Shown here in pieces: positions 35,800-45,239 of a stretch of DNA of 64,000 bases (its first letter is position 1; each line of letters opens with the position of its first letter). The position numbers and the translations under genes are program-made. The DNA comes from Rhizobium sp. Q54 (GTDB lineage: Bacteria > Pseudomonadota > Alphaproteobacteria > Micropepsales > Micropepsaceae). Below the pieces are notes generated by a model that searched no databases, had not been told where the DNA came from, and worked only from the letters and a program-made list of their open reading frames with translations. The stretch lies in contig CAMAPL010000005.1 of NCBI GenBank assembly GCA_945860165.1, forward strand, positions 60,403 through 124,402, in the 5' to 3' direction.

Positions 35800-36990
35800 G
35801 TGTTCCCGGCTTTGCTTCCCACCTATAACCGGACTGATGTCGCCTTCGTCCGTGGCGAGGGTTCCTATCTTTTCGCCGAGGATGGCAAGCGATACCTGGA
35901 TTTCGGTGCGGGCATCGCCGTCAACGCCTTTGGCCACGCCAACCCCAAGCTGGTCGGCGCCCTGACGCAGCAGGCGGCTAAGCTCTGGCATACCTCCAAC
36001 CTCTACCGGGTGCCGGGCCAGGAAAGCCTGTCCCGGAAGCTGGTCGATAACAGTTTTGCCGACACGGTGTTCTTCACCAACTCCGGCACCGAGGCGACCG
36101 AGCTCGCCATCAAGATGGCGCGCCGCTACCACTTCGTTAACGGTGCGCCCGACCGTTTCCATATCGTCAGCTTCGAGGGCGCCTTTCACGGCCGTACCAT
36201 CGCCGCGATCAATGCCGGCGGGAACGAGAAGTATCTCGAAGGCTTTGGCCCCCGGATGGCGGGTTTCGATCAGGTGCCGCTGGGCGATCTGGATGCCCTG
36301 AAAAAAGTGATCGGGCCGCACACCGCGGCGCTGCTGATCGAGCCGATCCAGGGCGAGGGCGGTGTGCGCACCATGACGCCGGAATACCTGCGCGCCTTGC
36401 GCAACCTCTGCGACGATACCGGCATGCTGCTGATCTTCGACGAGATTCAGACCGGTGTCGGGCGTACCGGAAAATTCTTCGCCTACGACTGGCTGGGTTT
36501 CACGCCCGACATCATGACGGTGGCTAAGGGCATCGGCGGTGGTTTTCCGCTGGGCGCGGTGCTGGCCACGGCAGAAGCCGCCAAGGGCATGACCGTGGGC
36601 ACCCACGGCACCACCTATGGCGGCAATCCACTGGCCATGGCGGTGGGCAATGCCGCCATCGATCTGGTGCTGGCGCCGGGCTTTCTGGATCACGTCAATA
36701 AGGTCGCCAATTACCTGCACCAGCAGCTTGGCGCGCTGGTGGCGGGCCACCCCGCCATGTTCGAAAGTGTGCGTGGCCAGGGCTTGATGATCGGCCTGAA
36801 AATGAAGACCCCCAGCGCCGATTTCATTGCCGCCGCGCGCGCCAACGGATTGGTGGTGCTGCCGGCCGGTGACAATGTGGTGCGCATACTGCCGCCTTTG
36901 ACCCTGAGCGAAGAAGAAGCCCGTGAGGGCATGGACCTGTTGAGCAAGACCGCTTCCCAGATGGAAGCGCAGAAAGCCGCCGCACAATGA
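35800..36990 (+). CDS. argD: Acetylornithine aminotransferase ArgD
   Basis: 396-residue class III PLP aminotransferase of arginine synthesis, often also used for succinyl-diaminopimelate. Blocks [52 protein letters not shown] and the PLP lysine in [18 protein letters not shown] start has AGGAG at 9 bases. First gene of argD-argF-hslO; TGA overlaps argF ATG. Four TATTTCAC repeats precede it. Confidence 0.95.
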   Translation: MFPALLPTYNRTDVAFVRGEGSYLFAEDGKRYLDFGAGIAVNAFGHANPKLVGALTQQAAKLWHTSNLYRVPGQESLSRKLVDNSFADTVFFTNSGTEATELAIKMARRYHFVNGAPDRFHIVSFEGAFHGRTIAAINAGGNEKYLEGFGPRMAGFDQVPLGDLDALKKVIGPHTAALLIEPIQGEGGVRTMTPEYLRALRNLCDDTGMLLIFDEIQTGVGRTGKFFAYDWLGFTPDIMTVAKGIGGGFPLGAVLATAEAAKGMTVGTHGTTYGGNPLAMAVGNAAIDLVLAPGFLDHVNKVANYLHQQLGALVAGHPAMFESVRGQGLMIGLKMKTPSADFIAAARANGLVVLPAGDNVVRILPPLTLSEEEAREGMDLLSKTASQMEAQKAAAQ

Positions 36991-37940
36991 GCGCGCCCCT
37001 CTTTTCCAAAACCAAGCAGAATGCCCCCAAGCATTTCCTGGACCTGTCGGATCATGACAGTGCCACCCTCAAGGACCTGATCGCGGAGGCGAGGCGGTGC
37101 AAGCTGGCGCGCAGCGGCTTGTCCAAGGGCATGCCCGATGGCGATCTTCCGCTCGACGGCAAGGTGCTGGCGATGATTTTCGACAAGCAGTCCACCCGCA
37201 CCCGCATTTCCTTCGACATGGCGGCGCGGCAGCTGGGCGGCTCCACCCTGATGCTCACTGGCAACGAAATGCAGCTGGCGCGCGAGGAAACCATCGCCGA
37301 CACGGCGCGTGTGTTGTCGCGTTTCGTGGATGCGGTGATGATCCGCTTGCTGGACCATGAAATGGTCGAGGAGCTGGCGGCCAATGCCACCATCCCTGTG
37401 ATCAACGGGCTTACAAAATGGTCCCATCCCTGCCAGGTGATGGCCGATGTGTTGACCTTTGAAGAACATAAAGGCTCCATCGCCGGCGCCACCGTCTGCT
37501 GGAGCGGCGACGGCAACAATGTGCTGACCAGCTGGGTCCATGCCGCGGTGCGGTTCGGTTTCAAGCTGAATGTCGCAAGCCCGCGCGAACTGACCGTCGA
37601 TGCCGAAACCCGCGACTGGTCGCACCAAAGCGGGCTGGTGACCTATACGAGTGATGCGCAGGCCGCCGCCGAAGGCGCCGATTGCGTGGTGACTGACACC
37701 TGGGTCTCGATGGGCGACGACAATGCCACCAAGCGCCAGAACCTGCTCAAGCCCTTCCAGGTCAATGCCGCGCTGATGAAGCGCGCCAACAAGGACGCGA
37801 TCTTCATGCACTGCCTGCCGGCCCATCGCGGCGAGGAAGTCACCGACGAAGTGATCGACGGGCCGCAATCGGTGGTGTTCGATGAGGCGGAAAACCGCCT
37901 GCACGCCCAGAAGGCGATCCTGGCCTGGACGATTTCTTGA
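36987..37940 (+). CDS. argF: Ornithine carbamoyltransferase ArgF
   Basis: 317 residues. Carbamoyl phosphate motif STRTRISFD, ornithine/carbamoyl motif HPCQVMADV, second-domain block [12 protein letters not shown], and [11 protein letters not shown] with the catalytic cysteine. Makes citrulline from ornithine. Coupled to argD by an ATGA overlap; hslO follows after 31 bases, an order conserved in Alphaproteobacteria. Confidence 0.96.
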   Translation: MSAPLFSKTKQNAPKHFLDLSDHDSATLKDLIAEARRCKLARSGLSKGMPDGDLPLDGKVLAMIFDKQSTRTRISFDMAARQLGGSTLMLTGNEMQLAREETIADTARVLSRFVDAVMIRLLDHEMVEELAANATIPVINGLTKWSHPCQVMADVLTFEEHKGSIAGATVCWSGDGNNVLTSWVHAAVRFGFKLNVASPRELTVDAETRDWSHQSGLVTYTSDAQAAAEGADCVVTDTWVSMGDDNATKRQNLLKPFQVNAALMKRANKDAIFMHCLPAHRGEEVTDEVIDGPQSVVFDEAENRLHAQKAILAWTIS

Positions 37941-37971
37941 AAAGCCGCGTCTGATCGCCATATTGGATTTT

Positions 37972-38892
37972 ATGCCGGATAAAATGGAAATCTCGTCGCC
38001 CTATGGCGACTTCGTGCTGCCGTTCGATATCGCCAAGGCGGGTGTGCGCGGACGCCTGGTCCGCCTGGATGACGCCTCGGCGCGCGCCCTTGGCGCCCAT
38101 GCCTTGCCGGAACCCGCCGCACGGGTCGCCGGCGAGATGGTGGCGCTGGGTGCGCTGCTGGGCACGGCCTTAAAGCTGGACGGGCGGCTGACCATTCAGA
38201 CCAAGGGCGACGGCCCGCTCGATCTGGTGACGGCCGACTATTACGGCGCCGATGAAAACCGGGGCCGCGGCGTGCGCGGCTATGCCCGGGTGGATGCGGC
38301 GCGGTTCGACCCCGAAGCCGATTTCGCGCAGCTGGTGGGCAAGGGCGCGCTGGCCATCACCATCGAGCCCCGCCGGGCCAGCAAGACCTATCAGGGCATT
38401 GTCGAGCTTTCACCGGATGGCATCGCGCCTTCCGCGGAAACCTATTTCGCGCAGAGCGAGCAGCTGCCCACCGTGATCCGGCTAGCGGCCGCCCCGCTCT
38501 ATGTCGCGGGCGATCGTGCGCCTCACTGGCGCGCCGGCGGCATCATGCTGCAGATGACGCCGGAATCGGCAAAGGAGGGCATCGAAAGCAAGTCCGACGA
38601 TTGGGACCGGCTGTCGCTGCTGCTCAAGACCGTCGAGGATCTGGAGCTGGTGGATATAACGCTTGCCCCCGAGACGCTGCTCTGGCGTCTCTTCAACGAG
38701 GACGAGGTGCTGGTGCAGCCGCCCGAGCCGGTGATCTTCCGCTGCGATTGCGATGCCGACCGCATCACCCAGGTGCTCAAAGGTTATACTCCGGAAGAAC
38801 GCGCCGGTTTGGCGGACCCGGACGGCATCATCCGGGCGAGGTGCGAGTTTTGCGGCAAAACACATGAGATCACGCCGCCGTCGCTGGCGTAA
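37972..38892 (+). CDS. hslO: Redox-regulated chaperone Hsp33
   Basis: 306 residues. The N-terminal chaperone domain is followed by the zinc/redox switch: CDC (FRCDCDADRI) and CEFC (ARCEFCGKTH) near the C-terminus, the CxC...CxxC pattern of Hsp33, which is activated by disulfide formation under oxidative stress. ATG 37972 was taken; upstream in-frame codons lie inside argF. Third gene of the arg operon. Confidence 0.94.
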   Translation: MPDKMEISSPYGDFVLPFDIAKAGVRGRLVRLDDASARALGAHALPEPAARVAGEMVALGALLGTALKLDGRLTIQTKGDGPLDLVTADYYGADENRGRGVRGYARVDAARFDPEADFAQLVGKGALAITIEPRRASKTYQGIVELSPDGIAPSAETYFAQSEQLPTVIRLAAAPLYVAGDRAPHWRAGGIMLQMTPESAKEGIESKSDDWDRLSLLLKTVEDLELVDITLAPETLLWRLFNEDEVLVQPPEPVIFRCDCDADRITQVLKGYTPEERAGLADPDGIIRARCEFCGKTHEITPPSLA

Positions 38893-38930
38893 TTTATCCA
38901 TGCCTGTCAGAGCGAAAGGTTTTTCTCCAC

Positions 38931-38983
38931 CTGGCTTCCCTTCTCTCGGCTCGCGCTGGCGCGCGATCCTCGCGGGAATGACA
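38931..38983. repeat. Dispersed TGTCAT-ended repeat, copy 4 (partial)
   Basis: Right end CTCGCGGGAATGACA matches copies 3 and 5; the left half (CTTCCCTTCTCTCGGCTCGCGC) resembles the right half of copy 1 and the clean left end is missing. Between the convergent hslO and argE genes. Confidence 0.6.
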
Positions 38984-38984
38984 G

Positions 38985-40127
38985 TCAGGTAGAAGCTTTC
39001 GCGATCACCTTGCGCAGGAACGCGGTGCAGGCATGCAGTTCGCTGACTTCGCAGAACTCGTCCGGCCGGTGCGCCTGCTCGATCGAGCCGGGGCCGCAGA
39101 TCACGGCCGGGATGCCGTAATTCTGAAAATGCCCGGCCTCGGTGCCATAGGCCACCGCTTCCACCTGGTTGGCGCCGGTCAGTTCGCGCGCCAGGCGGAT
39201 GGCCGGAGAATCCTCGTCCATTGCCAGTCCCGGATACTGGGCGTGCAGGGTGGTTTCCAGCTGCGCTTCCGGGGCGCGGCGCTGGTACTTGGGCAGCACT
39301 TCCAACGCTGCGCGCGCGTTGACGCGTTCGACGATCGCGCTCGCATCGCGGTCGGGCAGGCAGCGATACTCCCAGGTGACCTCGGATTCGCGCGCCAGGA
39401 TGTTCACCGCGGTGCCGCCGGACATCATGTTGGCCTGCACGGTGGAATGGGGCGGATCGAAACGCGGGTCACTGTCGGCGCGCAGTTCATGCCAGACGCT
39501 GTCCAGCAGGGTGATGAATTCGCCCGCCATCATCACGGCATTGGCGCCGCGCTCGGGCTGGCTGGAATGATGCTCCCGGCCACAACACCGCGTCACCAGC
39601 TTGGCGCCGCCCTTATGGGCGCCCACGATCTTCATCAGGGTCGGCTCGCCGATGATCGCCAGCGCCGGCTTGATCCCTTCGGCCTTCAGGTCGTCCAGCA
39701 GTCCCGTGACGCCGACACAGCCCACTTCCTCGTCATAGGACAGCGCGAAATGGATCGGTCGTGTCAGCCTGGCGCGCGCGATCTCCGGCGCCAGCGCCAG
39801 CGCCACGCCAATAAAGCCTTTCATGTCGCAGGCGCCCCGTCCATACAGCCTGCCGTCGCGGACTTCGGGCGCGAACGGGTCCGACGACCAGTCCTGGCCG
39901 TCCACCGGCACCACATCGGTATGGCCCGACAGGACATAGCCGCCGCCGCTGTCTGGGCCGATGGTGGCGAACAGGTTGGCCTTCTTGCCGGTCGCGTCAT
40001 AGGAGCGCCGGCAGCGTGCACCGGATTTCTCCAGCAGGCTTTGCGCGAAATCGATCAGCGCCAGGTTGGAATCCCGGCTGGTGGTGTCGAACGCGATCAG
40101 CATTTTGACGAGGTCGAGCGGCGTCAT
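38985..40127 (-). CDS. argE: Acetylornithine deacetylase ArgE
   Basis: 380-residue M20 metallo-deacylase. Metal ligands: SGHTDVVPVDGQDW, GRGACDMKGF and SYDEEVGCVG (catalytic Glu pair); C-terminal YGTEAGHFQNYGIP and GPGSIEQAHRPDEF. Releases ornithine from N-acetylornithine in the linear arginine route, matching argD and argF nearby. The start shares one base with the folE stop (TAATG), so folE-argE are coupled; frames extending further 5' lie antisense-free but inside folE and are not real. Confidence 0.93.
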   Translation of the reverse strand: MTPLDLVKMLIAFDTTSRDSNLALIDFAQSLLEKSGARCRRSYDATGKKANLFATIGPDSGGGYVLSGHTDVVPVDGQDWSSDPFAPEVRDGRLYGRGACDMKGFIGVALALAPEIARARLTRPIHFALSYDEEVGCVGVTGLLDDLKAEGIKPALAIIGEPTLMKIVGAHKGGAKLVTRCCGREHHSSQPERGANAVMMAGEFITLLDSVWHELRADSDPRFDPPHSTVQANMMSGGTAVNILARESEVTWEYRCLPDRDASAIVERVNARAALEVLPKYQRRAPEAQLETTLHAQYPGLAMDEDSPAIRLARELTGANQVEAVAYGTEAGHFQNYGIPAVICGPGSIEQAHRPDEFCEVSELHACTAFLRKVIAKAST

Positions 40128-40717
40128 TATCGATCTTCGCGGCTGGCCGGATTGCCGATGATGTTGAGGAATTCGCGGCGGGTATCGGAATTGCCGCGAA
40201 AGGCGCCCAGCATGGTCGAGGTCACCATGGTGACGCCCGCCTTGTGCACGCCGCGCGTGGTCATGCACTGGTGCGATGCTTCGATCACCACCGCCACGCC
40301 CTTGGCCTTGAGCACCTTCTCGATGGTGTGGGCGATCTGGGAATTCATTTTTTCCTGCACCTGCAAGCGGCGGGCATAGGCTTCCACCACTCGCGCCAGT
40401 TTCGAGATTCCGACCACCCGGTTGGTGGGAAGGTATCCGACATGGGCGCGGCCGATGATGGGCGCCAGATGATGCTCGCAATGTGACTCGAAGCGTATGT
40501 CCCTGAGGATCACCATGTCGTCATAGCCTTCGATCTCCTCGAAGGTGCGGGCCAGATAGGCTTCAGGGTCTTGGTCATAGCCCGAGAACCAGTCCTGGAA
40601 AGCCTTGGCGACGCGGGCGGGAGTGTCTTTAAGGCCTTCGCGGGACGGGTCGTCGCCGGCCCAGCGCAGCAATGTATGAACGGCCTTTTCGGCCTCTTCG
40701 CGTGTCGGTTTGGTCAT
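40127..40717 (-). CDS. folE: GTP cyclohydrolase I FolE
   Basis: 196 residues. Zinc and active-site motif [22 protein letters not shown], then [22 protein letters not shown] and [14 protein letters not shown]. Makes dihydroneopterin triphosphate for folate. First gene of a pair with argE (one-base overlap). No riboswitch was found upstream. Confidence 0.96.
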   Translation of the reverse strand: MTKPTREEAEKAVHTLLRWAGDDPSREGLKDTPARVAKAFQDWFSGYDQDPEAYLARTFEEIEGYDDMVILRDIRFESHCEHHLAPIIGRAHVGYLPTNRVVGISKLARVVEAYARRLQVQEKMNSQIAHTIEKVLKAKGVAVVIEASHQCMTTRGVHKAGVTMVTSTMLGAFRGNSDTRREFLNIIGNPASREDR

Positions 40718-40769
40718 GGGAAAGTCTCGCCCGTGGACGCGGGCGATTCAACCTTGCGGTTGCTGGGGA

Positions 40770-41210
40770 CTAGTGAATCTGACGGCATTCGTAGGGGCTT
40801 TCCAGCAGGAAAGCCGGGATTTCTGCCTCAAAGCTTTCGCCCGACGCGCTCATCATCTGGTAGCGGCCGCTCATGGTGCCCGAGGCGGTCTCCAGCGGGC
40901 AGCCGCTGGTATACTGAAAGCTCTCGCCCGGCGCGATCACCGGCTGGGCGCCAACCACGCCCGGGCCGCGCACTTCCTGAGTGCGGCCGGTGCCGTCCAC
41001 AATACTCCAGTAGCGGGACAGAAGCTGTACCGGCTCCGCGCCCTTATTCTCGATGGTGACGGTGTAGGACCAGACATAGCGATCATCTTCCGGATCGGAC
41101 TGGTCATCGAGATAAGCGGGCTTCACCGCGACGCGGATGCGCTTGGTCTCCAGTTCATACTGGTGAATTTTTTCCCGCGAAAGAACCTGGCGCTTTTCTG
41201 TATCGAACAT
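40770..41210 (-). CDS. apaG: ApaG protein
   Basis: 146 residues with the ApaG/DUF525 beta-sandwich pattern: RVAVKPAYLDDQSDPED, VWSYTVTIENKGAEPVQLLSRYW, GPGVVGAQPVIAPGESFQYTSG, CPLETASGTMSGRYQM. Linked to Co2+/Mg2+ resistance in Salmonella; biochemical role unclear. The start is at MFDTEKRQ; no other gene in its unit is evident. Confidence 0.92.
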   Translation of the reverse strand: MFDTEKRQVLSREKIHQYELETKRIRVAVKPAYLDDQSDPEDDRYVWSYTVTIENKGAEPVQLLSRYWSIVDGTGRTQEVRGPGVVGAQPVIAPGESFQYTSGCPLETASGTMSGRYQMMSASGESFEAEIPAFLLESPYECRQIH

Positions 41211-41265
41211 AGGCCAAGTATCGGGCCGTCGCTTATCGGGTGCAAGCGGCAATTGGGCGCAGTGA

Positions 41266-41703
41266 TTAACGCGGTTCCACAATGATCTGAGTTTTCACGG
41301 AATTTGCGATGAAACAGGCATCATGCGCCAGATGGTGAATTTGTTCCAGCGTGGCCGCGTCGGCACTGGAAACCACGTTGGGTCGCAGGATCACGCGGGT
41401 AATCCACAATTTGCCGCCTTCATTTTCCAGAAAGCCGACGGCGTCGTCCTCATAGGATTGCACTGTGATTTTTTTCTTGGCGCAGATCGCTAGGAAGCTC
41501 AGCATGTGACAGGAGGACAAAGCGGCCACCAGCATATCCTCCGGATCGCCGTGATCGCCGTCGCCCTTGTAAATCGGTGACGCGCTGGCGGTCAGCCTTT
41601 GCCGGCCGTCCTTGAAGACAATCTCGTGTTCGCGCGGATAAGTGTCGTAAGTGAAAGGCCTGCCGCCATCGTGCCAGCTGAGCTGCGTACGATGCTCGGA
41701 CAT
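41266..41703 (-). CDS. OsmC family protein
   Basis: 145 residues, OsmC/Ohr fold. AASPIYKGDGDHGDPEDMLVAALSSCHMLSFLAI carries the first reactive cysteine; the second position is in HDACFIANSV. This spacing is of the OsmC-like thiol peroxidase subfamily. Its ATG shares one base with the metZ stop (TGATG), so it is co-translated with metZ, perhaps protecting thiol metabolism. Confidence 0.88.
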   Translation of the reverse strand: MSEHRTQLSWHDGGRPFTYDTYPREHEIVFKDGRQRLTASASPIYKGDGDHGDPEDMLVAALSSCHMLSFLAICAKKKITVQSYEDDAVGFLENEGGKLWITRVILRPNVVSSADAATLEQIHHLAHDACFIANSVKTQIIVEPR

Positions 41704-42896
41704 CACGCCACCTTCAAAGCCTGGGCGAGATCCTCGCAAAGGTCCTCGGGATCTTCCAGCCCGACCGACAGGCGCAACATACCACTGGTGACGCCGCCGG
41801 CGGCACGCGCCTCGGGCGTCATTTTTTGATGGGTTGTGGTCTCGGGATGGGTGAGCAGGCTCTTGGAGTCGCCCAGATTGTTGGAGATATCGATCAGTCC
41901 CAGCGCATTGGCGAGCTTGAAGGCCATCGGCTTGCCGCCCTCGACCTCGAACGCCACCACGCCGCCGCCACCATCCATCTGCGCCTTGGCCAAGTTGTGC
42001 TGGGGATGATCAGGGCGGAAAGGGTACAGGACCCGTGTCACTTTCCTGTGGTTCGCCAGGAAGTCGGCAACGCGCAGGGCGTTCTCACTGTGCTGCTTCA
42101 TGCGCAGCTCCAGGGTCTCCAGGCTCTTGAGATGCAGCCAGGCATTGAACGGACTGATGGTCGGCCCGGTGTTGCGCAGGAACTGGTGCAGATTTTCGTC
42201 CAGGAAATCCTGGTGGCACAGGATCACCCCGCCCATGGCGCGGCCTTGGCCGTCGATGAACTTGGTGGTGGAGTGCACTACGATATGGGCGCCGAACTCC
42301 ATCGGCCGCTGAAGCGCCGGGCTGGCAAAGGCATTGTCCACGACCAGGCGCGCGCCGCCCTTTTCCGCGATCTTCGCCACCGCGGCGATGTCCACAATCG
42401 CCAGGGTCGGGTTCGACGGGGTTTCCACGAACAGCAGCTTTGTCTCAGGCCGCATCGCCGCAGCCCATACGGAAAGGTCGCTGCCTTCGACGAAGGTGCA
42501 GTTGATGCCGAAGCGCGGCAGCACATTCTCCATCACATAGCGGCAAGAGCCGAACAGGGCATTGGCGGAGACGACATGATCGCCGGTCTTCAGCCCCGCC
42601 AGGAGCACGGCGCTGACGGCGGCCATGCCGGTGGCGGTGGCGCGCGCCGCGGGCGCGCCTTCCAGCAGCGCCATGCGCTCCTCGAACATCGAGATGGTGG
42701 GGTTAGCCAGCCGTGTATACTGGTAGCCGGGGCTTTCACCCTTGAAGCGCGCTTCGGCTTCTTCTGCCGCCTCATAGGCATAACCAGCGGTTAAAAACAG
42801 CGGCTCACAGGTCTCCTGGAAGCCGGTGCGCACCTGTCCGCCGCGCACTGCCAGGGTGCGCTTGCGCCATTTTCCGGTTTTTTTGTTCGCGGCCAT
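41703..42896 (-). CDS. metZ: O-succinylhomoserine sulfhydrylase MetZ
   Basis: 397-residue Cys/Met metabolism PLP enzyme. PLP lysine in VVHSTTKFIDGQGRAMGG; YTRLANPTISMFEERMALLEGA and GDSKSLLTHPETTTHQ are typical. Makes homocysteine from O-succinylhomoserine and sulfide, bypassing cystathionine. I selected MetZ over MetB/MetY from the GFQETCEPLFLTAGYAY opening seen in alphaproteobacterial MetZ. No SAM-II aptamer was recognised upstream. Followed by an OsmC gene. Confidence 0.88.
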   Translation of the reverse strand: MAANKKTGKWRKRTLAVRGGQVRTGFQETCEPLFLTAGYAYEAAEEAEARFKGESPGYQYTRLANPTISMFEERMALLEGAPAARATATGMAAVSAVLLAGLKTGDHVVSANALFGSCRYVMENVLPRFGINCTFVEGSDLSVWAAAMRPETKLLFVETPSNPTLAIVDIAAVAKIAEKGGARLVVDNAFASPALQRPMEFGAHIVVHSTTKFIDGQGRAMGGVILCHQDFLDENLHQFLRNTGPTISPFNAWLHLKSLETLELRMKQHSENALRVADFLANHRKVTRVLYPFRPDHPQHNLAKAQMDGGGGVVAFEVEGGKPMAFKLANALGLIDISNNLGDSKSLLTHPETTTHQKMTPEARAAGGVTSGMLRLSVGLEDPEDLCEDLAQALKVA

Positions 42897-43055
42897 TTTA
42901 ATGGTTGTTCCGGCTCTTGCCGGCGCTCCTATAACGTCTTGTCCTTCAAGGGGGTTTTTTGTGGCCCCGTTGCCCCCCATTGGTCAAGAACATAAGCTTC
43001 ATGCGAGATTCGCATGGGGTCCGCTGCTGCGACAGACAAAAAAGGCGGTGGTGCT

Positions 43056-43574
43056 TTGAAGCGCCTGTTTCTGCTGCGTCACGCCAAGGCACAACCGGCG
43101 GATGGCAGCGTAGAGGATTTCGACCGCACCCTGATGCTCAGCGGCATGCAGGACGGCGCCGCCATGGCGCGCTATCTGCGCCGGACCGGTTATGCGGTCG
43201 AAACGATCCTCTGTTCGGTCGCCGCCCGCACTACCCAGACCGCCGAACTGGTGCTGCATGAACTGACCGCCGTGATAGTGTATCGCGACGCGCTCTATCT
43301 GGCCGATCCGGCCACAATCCTGGCGGCGGTGCGGGCGATGCCCGCCACGGTCTCGTCGCTGATGGTGGTGGGCCACAATCCCGGCCTAGAGGGATGCGCC
43401 GCGCTGATGGCGCGCGAGCCGGTACGGCGCAAGGAGCGGATGCGCCACGAAGCACTGGAAGAGAAATTTCCCACCTGCGCCCTGGCGATCCTGGATTTCG
43501 ATGTCGGGCGCTGGCGCGATGTGGTGCAGGCCAGCGGCAAGCTGGTGGATTTCGTGCGCCCGAAAGATCTCTAG
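43056..43574 (+). CDS. sixA: Phosphohistidine phosphatase SixA family
   Basis: 172-residue histidine phosphatase. The catalytic RHA motif is at the N-terminus (LFLLRHAKAQPADG), the second histidine in VVGHNPGLE. SixA removes phosphate from histidine-phosphorylated relay proteins. The start is uncertain: TTG 43056 puts RHA at the usual distance, while ATG 43014 adds 14 residues and sits in the palindrome ATGCGA-gat-TCGCAT (43003-43017). Its stop overlaps that of the convergent GNAT gene. Confidence 0.85.
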   Translation: MKRLFLLRHAKAQPADGSVEDFDRTLMLSGMQDGAAMARYLRRTGYAVETILCSVAARTTQTAELVLHELTAVIVYRDALYLADPATILAAVRAMPATVSSLMVVGHNPGLEGCAALMAREPVRRKERMRHEALEEKFPTCALAILDFDVGRWRDVVQASGKLVDFVRPKDL

Positions 43575-44113
43575 GACGAAAGATTCCGTTTTTTTTTGGT
43601 CGCCAGATGACGCCAGCCAAACCCGATCTCGTTGGTCAGTTCGCCCATCAGCCTTGTGGTGCGGGTGGCGACGCGCCGCCCGCCCATCGCCTCGTAGAAG
43701 AAACAGGCATTGTTGCGGGCATGCGCCCAGATCAGGCAGGAGCGCAGCTTGCGGTCCTTGAAACTGTCGAAGGCGCCGGCCAGCAGCGCGCGCCCGGTGC
43801 CGCGCCCCAGAAAGGCGGGATCGACATAGAGGGTGTAGACTTCGCCTTCAAAGCCCAGCCCGGCGTCGCGCGCCGCGCCCAGGCTGGTCAGGCCGATCAG
43901 GCCGTGATGCGAATCTTCCGCCACCAGCACCGTGCCCGGACCCTTGATGGTGGCCTGCCAGCGCGCGGTATGATTTTTGTGCGACATCGCGCCCAGCAGC
44001 GAATGGGAAATCGCACCCGCATATGTGTCTTGCCAGGATTCGATATAGATGCGCGCCAGATCTGCGGCATCTTCAGGCCGCGCAATCCGAACACTCAGCG
44101 CGAGGTCGTCCAT
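43571..44113 (-). CDS. GNAT family N-acetyltransferase
   Basis: 180 residues. GNAT pattern: RIARPEDAADLARIYIESWQ at the N-terminus, strand VYTLYVDPAFLGRGTGRALL with the acetyl-CoA loop (RGTGRA), and ARNNACFFYEAMGGRRV at the end. Substrate unknown. The start at MDDLALSV is chosen; the upstream 12 codons show no conservation pattern. Not obviously in an operon. Confidence 0.87.
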   Translation of the reverse strand: MDDLALSVRIARPEDAADLARIYIESWQDTYAGAISHSLLGAMSHKNHTARWQATIKGPGTVLVAEDSHHGLIGLTSLGAARDAGLGFEGEVYTLYVDPAFLGRGTGRALLAGAFDSFKDRKLRSCLIWAHARNNACFFYEAMGGRRVATRTTRLMGELTNEIGFGWRHLATKKKRNLSS

Positions 44114-44186
44114 GGATCGAAGCGTGGTGCAATCCGCGCTTCGCTGCAAGACTCATTTCGCCGCAAATTCAAAAAATTATGACTGT

Positions 44187-44243
44187 GAGGGCGCTCAGCG
44201 AAAGGTCCGGTGGACCTTTCGCCGCCCGAACGCCCGACAGCCA
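44187..44243 (+). repeat. Multi-hairpin dispersed element, copy C (short relative)
   Basis: GTGAGGGCGCTCAGC leads into a perfect 9-bp hairpin GAAAGGTCC-ggt-GGACCTTTC (44200-44220) with the same core and loop as copy B, then a C-rich stretch. The first hairpin of copy B is absent. In the gap between the SDR gene and the GNAT gene. Confidence 0.6.
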
Positions 44244-44295
44244 CTTGGGCTGCCGGGCAGTAAGCTGGCCGAATTAATATTCCAAATTGTTTCGC

Positions 44296-45207
44296 TCAGC
44301 CGAGCAACGGCTTTTCCTGAACGCGCGCGAAGAACTTGGCGCTCTGTTCGCCGCCCTGTTCGTAATGTTTGGCCGTAGTCCAGTCGCAGATCTGCGTGAT
44401 ATTCGCGGCGACATCGTCTGCCGTCGCGCCATGGCCCAGATTGACGCCGTCGGTTTCCTCGATACGGGCGGCGGCGAAGGCGCCCGCTGCGGCGGTGATG
44501 ATCACGCCGCTAGGGGCATCCTCGCTGGCCAGGTAGGCCACTGCGGGCGAAACAAATTCAGGCTTGAGCATTTCCAGCACTACCGGCGGCATCAGGGCCT
44601 CGGTCATGCGGGTGGCGGCCACCGGGCAGATGGCGTTGACCCGGATATTGTCCTTGGCGCCCTCCAGCTTCAGCGAGTTCATGAATCCTACTAGGCTCAG
44701 CTTGGCGGCGCCGTAATTAGTCTGGCCGAAATTGCCGTACAGGCCGGTGGAAGAGGTGGTCACCACGATGCGGCCATAGCCCTGCCCCTTCATGACGTCC
44801 CACACCGCCTTGCAGGTCTTCACCGTGCCCAGCAGATGCACGTCCATCACGGCGGTGAAGTCCTTCAGATCCATCTTGCCGAAGCTCTTGTCGCGCAGGA
44901 TGCCGGCATTGGCGATCAGGACGTCGATGCGGCCCCATTTGTCCATGGTCTGCTTGACCAGATGGGCGGCGCCGGCATCGTCGCTGACCGACGCGCCATT
45001 GGCGATCGCCTCGCCGCCCGCCGCCGTGATCTCGGCCACGACTTTCTCGGCCGCCGCGGAATTGCCGCCGCTGCCGTCCAGCGATCCGCCCAGATCGTTG
45101 ACCACCACCTTGGCGCCTAGACCGGCGAATTCCAGCGCATGCGCCCGCCCCAGCCCGCCGCCAGCGCCGGTGATAATTACGACCTTGTCCTTGAAGGAAA
45201 TGGCCAT
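44296..45207 (-). CDS. Short-chain dehydrogenase/reductase, MFE-2 type
   Basis: 303 residues. NAD motif TGAGGGLGRAHA, NDLGGSLDG after strand 2, NAGILRD, catalytic Ser-Tyr-Lys in TTSSTGLYGNFGQTNYGAAK. The sequence resembles the (3R)-hydroxyacyl-CoA dehydrogenase domain of peroxisomal multifunctional enzyme 2, so a role in acyl-CoA beta-oxidation is likely. The longer C-terminus than a classical SDR supports that. Confidence 0.88.
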   Translation of the reverse strand: MAISFKDKVVIITGAGGGLGRAHALEFAGLGAKVVVNDLGGSLDGSGGNSAAAEKVVAEITAAGGEAIANGASVSDDAGAAHLVKQTMDKWGRIDVLIANAGILRDKSFGKMDLKDFTAVMDVHLLGTVKTCKAVWDVMKGQGYGRIVVTTSSTGLYGNFGQTNYGAAKLSLVGFMNSLKLEGAKDNIRVNAICPVAATRMTEALMPPVVLEMLKPEFVSPAVAYLASEDAPSGVIITAAAGAFAAARIEETDGVNLGHGATADDVAANITQICDWTTAKHYEQGGEQSAKFFARVQEKPLLG

Positions 45208-45239
45208 GGGGAACCTCCGCTGTTTATTTTCTTATGACG

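Noticed and set aside
35770..36987. 405-codon open frame antisense to argD
   Set aside because: Shadow of argD; low-complexity His/Gly/Arg-rich translation.
36711..37961. 416-codon open frame antisense to argF
   Set aside because: Shadow of argF and the end of argD.
39033..40379. 448-codon open frame antisense to argE and folE
   Set aside because: Spans two well-identified genes on the other strand; no motif.
42897..43055. SAM-II or other riboswitch upstream of metZ
   Set aside because: Looked for the SAM-II pseudoknot pattern; not found by eye.
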